Source: Sphingopyxis sp. DBS4
Lineage (GTDB): Bacteria > Pseudomonadota > Alphaproteobacteria > Sphingomonadales > Sphingomonadaceae
Direction: 5' to 3'
DNA length: 64,000 nucleotides
Assembly: GCF_024628865.1 (NCBI RefSeq)
Contig: NZ_CP102386.1
Span: 163,037 to 227,036 of the forward strand
A program made the translations under genes and the position numbers. The notes beneath the pieces are model-generated. The model was given only the letters and a program-made list of their open reading frames with translations, had not been told where the DNA came from and made no database searches. Each line of letters starts with the position of its first letter. The stretch's first letter is position 1. Below, in pieces: positions 55,161 through 62,567 of this stretch.

Positions 55161-55790
55161 CTAGCGCTTCGGAGGCTTGGGCTGCTGCAAGCGGATTGCA
55201 GCAAGCAGTGTGCCGAGTTGCTTTTGTGCTTCGGCGGCCTGGTTTTCGGGATAGGCTGCGGTCATCCGTCCGCTCCAGTAGCCATAGTTGACGGTTGTCA
55301 GGCTGAAAAGCCAGGGCTGGTTGTCCCGCGCCCCGGTGAACGTGCCGCGATAGGCGTCGAGACGGCGCTGGTTGGGAATCTTCGTGGGGCCCTGCGAAAG
55401 CAGCGTCGGGGCCGAGAAATGGGACATCGTGGATTGCCGCATGATCTCATAATGATCATGCGCGGACATATCCTCAATGTGGACCACGGCGATGCGTACA
55501 ACGATGCGGTCGCTACCTGTACCGAGCGGACGATCATAACCCACCGCGATATATTCGCCGCCAGGGTCGAAGGCACGCTCGCGCATCCGGGTGAATCCCG
55601 CGAACTCGGTCGGAAAGCGCAGGCCGCTCGCAACATGGACCAAAGTTGTCCCGTCCGACGCAAGGGAAAAGCCATCGGGAATTTCGGCCTGGGCCGTCCC
55701 GGCCGCCGGCGGTTGTTCGGCTGCGATAGACGGCGTGGCCAGCAACAGACTGCAAAAGGCAAGCGGTCGGAGCACGGAAAATAACGTCAC
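55161..55790 (-). CDS. exported protein of unknown function
   Basis: 209 residues with a signal peptide (LRPLAFCSLLLATPSIAAEQ). The mature part contains SGLRFPTEFAGFTRMRERAF, EYIAVGYDRPLGTGSDRIVV and RRLDAYRGTFTGARDNQPWL and is probably a beta-rich periplasmic domain. The start is GTG at 55790 with AGGA upstream. No family recognised. Confidence 0.65.
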   Translation of the reverse strand: MTLFSVLRPLAFCSLLLATPSIAAEQPPAAGTAQAEIPDGFSLASDGTTLVHVASGLRFPTEFAGFTRMRERAFDPGGEYIAVGYDRPLGTGSDRIVVRIAVVHIEDMSAHDHYEIMRQSTMSHFSAPTLLSQGPTKIPNQRRLDAYRGTFTGARDNQPWLFSLTTVNYGYWSGRMTAAYPENQAAEAQKQLGTLLAAIRLQQPKPPKR

Positions 55791-55864
55791 GGTGAGATCC
55801 TGGCTGGAAGGGTCTGCGGGCAGCGGATATTTTTCCTGTTATCGGCGCCACGGCGCAGGCGGGA

Positions 55865-56368
55865 TTGGGAACTATACGTAGCGGCGAGTTGAGCACCAAG
55901 CTTTACCCGATACTGACAGACAGGTTTTGTCAAGTTTGTGGTGCAGCGAAGGTGGATGCGGTGCTTGCAAGAACAGTACAATCCTATTTGCCAGCCTCCG
56001 TCCCGGTTGATCCGACCACAATTTTATCGGCGCCATCTACGGGCGGGGCCTATGCGTTGATGCTAGATCTTGCCGAGCCAGTGCTCTTTTGCGGATCGAA
56101 TGGACCACATCAATTTAACACCGGACGTTATGTTTATGCAGGGAGCGCCTATGGTCCGGGCGGCATGAGGGCGAGGGTGGGCCGCCACTTTCGGAAGAGC
56201 AAGGCGATCCGATGGCACATCGACCATCTGACCCATCAGGCCGGGATGCTGCAGGCGGTCCTCATCGAAGGTGGGGTCGAATGTGATATTGTCATCTGTG
56301 GATGGCCCCTGCGCTGCAAGGGGTACGTATGGCCCGCCCCGTCTACAAGATGGTTTCGGATGCTCTGA
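55865..56368 (+). pseudogene. DUF123/GIY-YIG-type nuclease, probably frameshifted
   Basis: The central part (GGAYALMLDLAEPVLF, NTGRYVYAGSAYGPGGMRARV, KAIRWHIDHLTHQAG) matches the DUF123 GIY-YIG-like family. The C-terminal box expected in the form GFGSSDC is absent from this frame. A similar string, DGFGCSEQSAS, appears in another plus-strand frame at about 56349-56380, implying a frameshift after ECDIV near 56295. The true start is unclear; the frame opens at a TTG with no ribosome site. Confidence 0.6.
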
Positions 56369-56569
56369 GCAGTCTGCGTCAACGTATACGGTCTCGTGGC
56401 GAACCACGGCCAAGATGGACATCCGCGCATCTGGAGCCTCAATAAATTGGACGGCATCCATGTGCCATTTACCGCTTCGGGCTTTCCAAATGCCGATCGA
56501 CTGTCAGGCCATCTTTCGATCCTTCCTGCAAACAACGTTAGCCTATGCACGAACATGCATGGGGGGAGA

Positions 56570-57601
56570 TTATGCCGTGATTGGGTAGTCGCGCTCGAAA
56601 GTCGCTTCCTTGCGAAGGGCTGCCCAGGCAATGCGCGCCAGCTTGTTGGCCAATGCGACGACGACCGCATTGCGGTGAACACCGCGCTCGATCATGCCCT
56701 TCAGCCAGCGTCCCAGTGGAGTTTCGCTCTGCGACAATGATGGCAATGCCGCTCGGGCGCCGTGGATGAGCAGGGTGCGCAAGTAGGTATTGCCGCGCTT
56801 GGTGATGCCGAGCATTCGCGGTTTGCCGTCTGTCGTGTGTTGCCGTGGCACCAATCCGAGCCATGCCCCGAGGTCGCGCGCTTTAGCGAAGCTACTGGCA
56901 TCGCCCACGGCCGCAATCAGGGCGGTCGCGTTCAAAACCCCGACGCCGGGAATGGACGTCAGTCTCCGTGCAGCAGCATCATTGCGAGCCAGCTCGACGA
57001 ACTCGCCGTTCAGAGCTTCGATTTTCGAGTCGAGATCGCGCCACTCCGCGCGAAGTTCGCCGACGAGCCGGCGCACTCGCGGGGACAGCGTTGCCCCCTC
57101 TTCGGTGAGCAAGGCATCGAGGCCCAGTTCCAGCTTTCGCCGTCCAACCGGAAAGATCGTACCGCGCTCCAGCATGATCGCACGCAACTGGTTGATCAGG
57201 TTCCTGCGCTCGGTCACCAAGCGTGAACGGACCCGGTGCAGTGTCTGAATGTCCAACTGCTCCTGAGTTTTGAGTTCAACGAAGCGCATCGTTGGACGTG
57301 ACGCCGCTTCGGCTATTCCCTCGGCATCGCGGTCGTCATTCTTCTGCGCCTTGACGTAGGGACGCACATACTCAGGAGACATCAGCCGGATCTCGTGACC
57401 AGCCGTGGCGAACATGCGGCCGAGATGATGAGCGCCGCAACAGGCTTCCATTGCCACGATACACGCAGGCAACTTCGCCACGTAGTCGATCAGCGTTTGC
57501 CGGCGCATCGACCTGCGCACGATCACCGCGCCGGCTGCATCGACGCCGACTACGCTGCAAGCATTCTTGCCCAGATCAATACCAAGGATCACAATAGACA
57601 T
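56570..57601 (-). CDS. IS110-family transposase, element 1
   Basis: 343 residues. A RuvC-like DEDD domain comes first (GIDLGKNACSVVGVD with Asp9, IVAMEACCGAHHLGR, KNDDRDAEGIAEA), then the Tnp/transposase_20 domain (LTSIPGVGVLNATALIAAVG, LGAWLGLVPRQHTTDGK, LGITKRGNTYLRTLLIHGAR). It looks intact. The start at 57601 follows GGAACGGACCG. Element ends cannot be fixed by eye because the family has no clear terminal repeats. Confidence 0.92.
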   Translation of the reverse strand: MSIVILGIDLGKNACSVVGVDAAGAVIVRRSMRRQTLIDYVAKLPACIVAMEACCGAHHLGRMFATAGHEIRLMSPEYVRPYVKAQKNDDRDAEGIAEAASRPTMRFVELKTQEQLDIQTLHRVRSRLVTERRNLINQLRAIMLERGTIFPVGRRKLELGLDALLTEEGATLSPRVRRLVGELRAEWRDLDSKIEALNGEFVELARNDAAARRLTSIPGVGVLNATALIAAVGDASSFAKARDLGAWLGLVPRQHTTDGKPRMLGITKRGNTYLRTLLIHGARAALPSLSQSETPLGRWLKGMIERGVHRNAVVVALANKLARIAWAALRKEATFERDYPITA

Positions 57602-57628
57602 CGGTCCGTTCCTTTCCCTTCTCAAGCA

Positions 57629-57650
57629 CCAGCATCATATCCAATGCTGG
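57629..57650. promoter_or_regulatory. inverted repeat in the leader of IS110 element 1
   Basis: CCAGCAT (57629-57635) and ATGCTGG (57644-57650) flank eight bases, 28 bases upstream of the transposase start. The non-coding 5' segment of IS110 elements encodes the guide (bridge) RNA in the studied cases, so this hairpin may be part of it. Confidence 0.4.
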
Positions 57651-57915
57651 GGAAAAGGGGCGGGCCATTCCATAAATTGAGTTGATGATGGGATCTGACG
57701 GGGTGCGGTCATCTGTCCGGCCTACTGGCGCGGCACACGATGGCCGCTGGCCCTGATGTTGTCCGCTGGCCGGGTCCCATTCAGACTATCGAGCTCGAAG
57801 CTCCGACACTACCTCGGGTTGTCCCGGCCCTTGCGGCCGCGTTCAGATCGTCATCATCATTTCAACGGGCACCCTTACAGTTCGACGCGGCCGCGCATTT
57901 GCGGCGCGATTATTC

Positions 57916-58938
57916 TCAGGCGGCCGCGGCTGAGCGATAGCTCTCGCCGCGCGTCAGTACGGCCCAGACGATCCGGGCGGTCTTGTTGGCCATGGCGACT
58001 GTGACAAGCCGAGCCGGCTTGCGCTCGAGCAGGCTGCGCACCCAGTTGGCTGCAGGGGTATCGGCGGTCCGCGCTCGCCGCACCACTGATGTCGCGCCGA
58101 CCACGAGCAGCTTCCTGAGATAGCGATCTCCCATCTTGGAGATGCGTCCCAACTTGTCCTTGCCGCCCGATGAGTTCTGGCGCGGGACCAGGCCCAGCGA
58201 AGCGGAGAACTCGCGGCCCGAACGGAACGCTGCCGGATCGGTCACCGAGGCGGCCAGGGCGGTAGCGCTGATGATGCCCACGCCGGGGATCGTGGCCAAT
58301 CTCTGACTGGCCTGGTCCTGGCGATGCCAGGCCAGGAGCCGTCGATTGAGCGCCTGGATCTGTCGGACAAGCGCATGGAGTTGCTCGACCAGGAGCATCA
58401 TCGCATCTTTCGCCATGTCCGGCAGCACTGCGCTGTCTGCTTGGCCAATCCGCTCAACGAGATCGCGGCTGCCGCGCAGGCCTTGGGCGGCAATCAGTCC
58501 GAACTCCGCACAATGGCCGCGGATCGCGTTGATCAGCATAGTACGCTGGCGTACCAGCAGTTCGCGCGAGCGGTGCAGGACGAGGACCGCCTGCCGCTCC
58601 GCGCCCTTGGCCGGCACGAAGCGCATGGAGGGGCGCCGCACCGCCTCGCAGATCGCCTCGGCATCGGCGGCATCGTTTTTCTGGCGCCGTAGATAGGCCT
58701 TCACATAAGCCGGCGGCATCAGACGAACTTGGTGCCCCAGAGCGGATATCTCACGCGCCCAATGATGGGCGGTCGCGCAGGCCTCCATTCCGATCAGGCA
58801 GGCCGGAACCTGCGCCAGCGTGTCGAGGAGGGCCCCACGTCGCACCTTCTTGCGCCAGATGACGGCGCCGTCGGCATCGACTGCGTGAAGCTGGAAAACG
58901 GACTTGGCCAGATCAAGGCCGATCGTGGTAATCTCCAT
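57916..58938 (-). CDS. IS110-family transposase, element 2
   Basis: 340 residues, distinct from element 1 but the same architecture: DEDD domain (GLDLAKSVFQLHAVDADGAV, LIGMEACATAHHWA, KNDAADAEAICEAV) and C-terminal domain (LATIPGVGIISATALAASV, FSASLGLVPRQNSSGGK, ISKMGDRYLRKLLVVGATSV). It has the same orientation as element 1; 314 bp separate the two genes and contain nothing else I can identify. It looks intact. Confidence 0.93.
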   Translation of the reverse strand: MEITTIGLDLAKSVFQLHAVDADGAVIWRKKVRRGALLDTLAQVPACLIGMEACATAHHWAREISALGHQVRLMPPAYVKAYLRRQKNDAADAEAICEAVRRPSMRFVPAKGAERQAVLVLHRSRELLVRQRTMLINAIRGHCAEFGLIAAQGLRGSRDLVERIGQADSAVLPDMAKDAMMLLVEQLHALVRQIQALNRRLLAWHRQDQASQRLATIPGVGIISATALAASVTDPAAFRSGREFSASLGLVPRQNSSGGKDKLGRISKMGDRYLRKLLVVGATSVVRRARTADTPAANWVRSLLERKPARLVTVAMANKTARIVWAVLTRGESYRSAAAA

Positions 58939-59020
58939 GGTGGATGGTCCTTTGCTCGGGTTGCTTCAACAACAGCCCACAATACGACTCACCGTCGTCG
59001 GACACAGGGGCCATCCACCA
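58938..59020. ncRNA. candidate bridge-RNA leader of IS110 element 2
   Basis: TGGTGGATGGTCC (58938-58950) pairs with GGGCCATCCACCA (59008-59020), 13 bp with one wobble, closing a 57-base interior. The stem overlaps the transposase start codon on one side. The position upstream of the transposase is where the guide RNA of IS110-group elements is encoded. The sequence beyond (to 59322) holds no gene. Confidence 0.4.
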
Positions 59021-59322
59021 CATCAGACTTCTCGTCGCGACCGGAGAATTTCGAAGTCCCGTGAAAGGCTTCGGAAGCACCGATTGCAGACGTTGCTGTT
59101 CCCATTTGCTTCAGTGGCGGGCCGGGAACGGCACGTAAACGGGCGGGGATTTTTTGGTCTGACCTTGCGCCGGATATCTGTTCCACACGCGGAATACTGT
59201 CCTCGGGTACGTTGTCGATCCACTGCCCGGGAGTGCATTTGATCGGATGTCAGCCTCCGGGACTTTACGGATCAGTTGGCTGCCGGCCCTGTGCCATAGG
59301 AACGGGAAGCTGGAGGAAAACG

Positions 59323-60159
59323 ATGACCGTGCGAGATATTCTGCTGCAGGCCAATACGCATCCCGAGCCGACCCCGGAGTGGGCGATCGACAGAGTCAAG
59401 GAGCTCGCCGCTCGTCTCGGCGCCAGGGTGTCCCTTGGGGTCTGCCAGGTTCATATTCCTCGAGTCTCGAACTGGTTGGCGAACAAGCTTCTGAACATCG
59501 ATGGCATGATTGCCGGCGAAAACAAGAAGAGCGCGGTCAACGCGGACGCGCTCACGGAAACCTTCAAGGCCAGAGTGTCCGCCGATCACCTAGGCGAGAC
59601 ATTCGTCATAAACTGCCCGGGGACGGTGACCCATTGGCAGCTTGCTGTGCGGGCGAGGGCCCATGATCTCACTGTCGTCCCGGTCTATGGGCATGCGGAG
59701 ACGATCTCGGTGGCCGAAGGCCTGGTCTTCGAAAGTGGCCGTCCGGTTCTTCTACTGCCCGAGGTGACCGTGCCTGCGCTTAAGTTCGACAGGATCGCCA
59801 TCGCCTGGGATGGGAGCAGTGTTGCGGCGCGAGCCCTGTCCGACGCGATGCCGCTCTTGCGGCAGGCGAGTTCGGTTGCGATCGTGCAGATCACGGGCGA
59901 GAAGGATCTGTCCAAGGCCTCCGCCCCTGCGGAGGCGGTCCGCAACCTGAAGCTCCACGACATCGAGGCCGAGGTGGTGGCAGTCGAGTTGGAAGAGCAC
60001 GATGCGGCGGCGACGCTCCAGGCCTATTGTGAACGCGACGGCCGCGAGCTGCTCGTCATGGGTGCGTTCGGGCACTCACGGGCGCGCGAGTTCGTGCTGG
60101 GCGGCGTGACGCGATCCGTTCTCGATGCGCCGAAGCTGCCGATATTTATCTCGCACTGA
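59323..60159 (+). CDS. universal stress protein, tandem UspA domains
   Basis: 278 residues. The C-terminal UspA domain is clear (FDRIAIAWDGSSVAARALSD at about 146-165, and the nucleotide-binding tail ELLVMGAFGHSRAREFVLGGVTRSVL). The N-terminal half is a degenerate Usp domain (MTVRDILLQANTHPEPTPEW). GGAGG precedes the ATG at 59323. Usually linked to oxygen limitation or stress survival. Confidence 0.9.
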   Translation: MTVRDILLQANTHPEPTPEWAIDRVKELAARLGARVSLGVCQVHIPRVSNWLANKLLNIDGMIAGENKKSAVNADALTETFKARVSADHLGETFVINCPGTVTHWQLAVRARAHDLTVVPVYGHAETISVAEGLVFESGRPVLLLPEVTVPALKFDRIAIAWDGSSVAARALSDAMPLLRQASSVAIVQITGEKDLSKASAPAEAVRNLKLHDIEAEVVAVELEEHDAAATLQAYCERDGRELLVMGAFGHSRAREFVLGGVTRSVLDAPKLPIFISH

Positions 60160-60182
60160 CCTTCAGAACTCTTGCGAGAAAA

Positions 60183-60364
60183 ATCTGGCATGTTGCCCAT
60201 TAGTGTGGCTGGAAGGGGTCGGACAGGGTTGGATCAACGACCGGGCACGTAATGTGCTGATGGTTTCGCCTTCGGCGACCAATGGCAACAGCCTTGTTGT
60301 CGGCGGCAATCTACTTTCGGGCAGCGTGCCGACTACCGAGATGATGACCGCGCTCGCACTGTGA
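60183..60364 (+). pseudogene. possible C-terminal remnant of an unknown gene
   Basis: A frame ending at 60364 reads WLEGVGQGWINDRARNVLMV, then SPSATNGNSLVVGGNLLSGS, and has a protein-like composition but no start or ribosome site. It lies between the stress protein and the MarR promoter in a 415-bp gap. The rest of the gap (60365-60530) has no gene. Confidence 0.25.
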
Positions 60365-60530
60365 CGGCCTCGGCACTCTGGGTTGGGCGGATCAGGTGCC
60401 GAGTCCGCAGCTCACGACCAGGCCGACCTTGTGCGCAATCATGGTGTCCAGGCTCGGCGTCAAGGCGACGCCGTCGAATTGCACTTGAGGCTATCTTACG
60501 CCGATGCAGAGCCAATCTTGACCTGTCTGG

Positions 60531-60555
60531 TGATTATATATAGGACTCCTAATCA
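60531..60555. promoter_or_regulatory. candidate MarR operator/promoter
   Basis: TGATTA (60531-60536) and TAATCA (60550-60555) are perfect inverted arms 13 bases apart. The spacer contains TATATA, which could serve as a -10 box. It ends 20 bases before the MarR start, as expected for autoregulation. Confidence 0.5.
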
Positions 60556-60574
60556 TATTTGATTTCGAGGTCCG

Positions 60575-61207
60575 ATGACCGCCAACGCCCATATCATGAC
60601 CGGACTGTCGCGGATCGGGATGCTGCTGCGCTCGGAAGGCTGGCGGCAGGCGGAGGCGACCGGACTCACGCCGACGCAGAGCCAAATTCTCGCCCATCTC
60701 GTCGCGCGGGGACCGGCGCGTATCGGCGCGATCGCGGCCGAGATCGCCGTGACGCAGCCGACCACGAGCGATGCTGTCGCCGCGCTAGTTCGCAAGGGCT
60801 ATGTGGAGAAGCGGCCCGACCCCGCTGATGCGCGCGCCGCGCAGCTGCATCCGACCGACGCCGGAACACGACTGGCGGGCCAACTGGCCGTCTGGCCGGA
60901 CGCCCTGCTGGCCGCGGTCGATATGCTCGATGACAGCGAACGCGCTGCTTTCCTCAAAGGTCTCACCAAGATGATCGGCGCGCTCCAGATGCGCGGCGCG
61001 ATTCCCATCCAGCGCATGTGCGTCTCCTGCACGCACTTTCGGCCTAATGTCCATTCCGATGCGGCCCGTCCGCATCACTGCGCCTTCGTGGACGCGGCTT
61101 TCGGCGACGCTTCGCTGCGTCTCGATTGCGGCGATCACGAGGAAGCCGACGCATCCGCGCGGCTTGAAAGCTGGGCTTGCATCACAACGGAGCCTGCCCA
61201 TGTGTGA
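60575..61207 (+). CDS. MarR-family regulator with C-terminal Cys/His-rich extension
   Basis: 210 residues. The winged helix (GLTPTQSQILAHLVARGPAR, IAVTQPTTSDAVAALVRKGY, then KRPDPADARA) fills residues 25-100. After a helical linker comes an extension with CVSC (149, 152), HHC (167-169), CGDH (185-188) and a late WAC, a likely metal or Fe-S site. GAGG lies upstream of the ATG. It is followed by two thioredoxin-fold genes, so a redox- or metal-responsive switch is plausible. Confidence 0.87.
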   Translation: MTANAHIMTGLSRIGMLLRSEGWRQAEATGLTPTQSQILAHLVARGPARIGAIAAEIAVTQPTTSDAVAALVRKGYVEKRPDPADARAAQLHPTDAGTRLAGQLAVWPDALLAAVDMLDDSERAAFLKGLTKMIGALQMRGAIPIQRMCVSCTHFRPNVHSDAARPHHCAFVDAAFGDASLRLDCGDHEEADASARLESWACITTEPAHV

Positions 61208-61239
61208 GCGCCCCGCTCGCGGCAACGAACGGGGCGCTC
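61206..61239. terminator. 10-bp perfect stem-loop after the MarR gene
   Basis: GAGCGCCCCG (61206-61215) and CGGGGCGCTC (61230-61239) overlap the MarR stop codon. There is no T-run, so attenuation or mRNA protection is possible as well as termination. Confidence 0.45.
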
Positions 61240-61276
61240 GGCTGTCCACCCTCGGATAAGGAAGGAACACACCATC

Positions 61277-61522
61277 ATGCCTCAGAAAGCCACATTCTAC
61301 CATGCCGGATGCCCGGTCTGCGTCAGCGCGGAACAGGGTCTCGCCCATGCGCTCGATCCTGCGCAATATGACGTCGAGGTCGTGCATCTCGGCGATGTGC
61401 CGGGGCGGATCGCGGAGGCCGAGGCCGCTGGCGTCGCCTCGGTTCCGGCGCTCGTCATCGCCGGTCAGCCCTTTCACATCAATTTCGGGGCTTCGCTCGC
61501 CGATGTGAAGGGTTCGGCCTGA
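61277..61522 (+). CDS. small thioredoxin/glutaredoxin-fold protein
   Basis: 81 residues. ATFYHAGCPVCVSAEQGLAH carries the CPVC redox pair (Cys12, Cys15), and GVASVPALVIAGQPFHINFG has the cis-proline. This is the minimal thioredoxin-like fold. AAGGAA lies upstream. It probably acts with the redoxin downstream and the Cys-rich MarR protein. Confidence 0.85.
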   Translation: MPQKATFYHAGCPVCVSAEQGLAHALDPAQYDVEVVHLGDVPGRIAEAEAAGVASVPALVIAGQPFHINFGASLADVKGSA

Positions 61523-61529
61523 TCGGTCG

Positions 61530-61555
61530 GTCCCGGCGGCGCCGGTCGCCGGGAC
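61530..61555. terminator. 9-bp perfect stem-loop between the two thioredoxin-fold genes
   Basis: GTCCCGGCG (61530-61538) and CGCCGGGAC (61547-61555) flank eight bases just after the 81-residue gene. No T-run follows. Confidence 0.4.
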
Positions 61556-61577
61556 ACCCCCTGCTGAAAGCTATGCG

Positions 61578-62084
61578 ATGACCAGACAGACCAGACCAGC
61601 GCCTGCGATCGAGGCGGTGCGATGGTTCAATGCCGACACAGCGCAAACACTCGACGCATTGCGCGGCCGGGTGGTGATCATCGAGGCGTTCCAGATGCTG
61701 TGCCCCGGCTGTGTCAGCCACGGCCTGCCGCAGGCGACCCGCATCCATGAGACTTTCAGCCGTGACGATGTCATCGTGCTCGGCATGCATAGTGTCTTTG
61801 AGCATCACGAGGCCCAGAGTCCGACATCGCTCGAAGCCTTTCTCCACGAATATCGCATCGCCTTCCCGGTCGGCGTCGACGCGCCGGGAGAAGCGGGAGG
61901 CTTGCCAGTCACGATGGCGCGCTATGGGATGCAAGGCACACCGACCCTTGTGCTGATCGACCGTAAGGGCCACCGCCGGGCGCAGCATTTCGGCCATGTG
62001 CCGGATTTACGCCTCGGTGCGGAAATCATGGCACTGATCGCAGAGCCCGCGCGAGTCCACCCAAGCGGAAATCCCCGCGTTTAA
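61578..62084 (+). CDS. TlpA/AhpC-type redoxin
   Basis: 168 residues, a cytoplasmic thioredoxin-fold protein. LRGRVVIIEAFQMLCPGCVS holds a CPGC pair and YGMQGTPTLVLIDRKGHRRA the cis-proline and strand. The length and insertion (FEHHEAQSPTSLEAFLHEY) match redoxin-domain proteins. No signal peptide. It is probably co-transcribed with the preceding small thioredoxin. Confidence 0.87.
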   Translation: MTRQTRPAPAIEAVRWFNADTAQTLDALRGRVVIIEAFQMLCPGCVSHGLPQATRIHETFSRDDVIVLGMHSVFEHHEAQSPTSLEAFLHEYRIAFPVGVDAPGEAGGLPVTMARYGMQGTPTLVLIDRKGHRRAQHFGHVPDLRLGAEIMALIAEPARVHPSGNPRV

Positions 62085-62225
62085 CAGCCCTATTGGTATT
62101 GGTGGCAGGGCTGCCCGGCTATCGGAGCAATTGCGGCGGGAAATCCAGTTCGAAGTCCGAATAGCGCGGTTCGGCGCCGAATGTCCGCTCGCCGTTCCGG
62201 CCCGCATACCGACCGGCTCGATACG

Positions 62226-62500
62226 ATGATGCCACGCATCCGTATCGCCGAACTGTTACATGAGGTAGCGCAGGAAACCGGCTTTCTTTCGGCGATCACC
62301 AACCTGCGCACCGGCGAGCCGTGTCCCAATGAAAACGCACTGCTCGCCACTATCCTCGCCGACGCCACCAATCTCGGCCTTTCGCGTATGGCTGCCGCGA
62401 GCCAGGGCGTCACGCGCGACCAGCTCCTGTGGCCCCATGACGCCGATATCCGCGACGACAGCTACCGCGCGGCGCTGGGCGCCCTCATCAACTATCCCGG
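62226..62500 (+). pseudogene. Tn3-family transposase fragment
   Basis: About 90 residues (MMPRIRIAELLHEVAQETGF, NLRTGEPCPNENALLATILA, ADATNLGLSRMAAASQGVTR, LLWPHDADIRDDSYRAALGA) match an internal segment of Tn3-type transposases. Homology stops at about 62495, although the frame stays open across the convergent OsmC gene. Both ends of the gene are missing; no terminal repeats are visible nearby. Confidence 0.8.
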
Positions 62501-62567
62501 CAATATCATGGACGCGGCCGTCCGGCACTGCATTCGCACAGGGCATTGCCCGCGCCAGAACCGGGCA

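Noticed and set aside
56063..56461. Minus-strand 132-codon frame opposite the GIY-YIG gene
   Set aside because: The plus strand has recognisable DUF123 motifs; the antisense frame has none.
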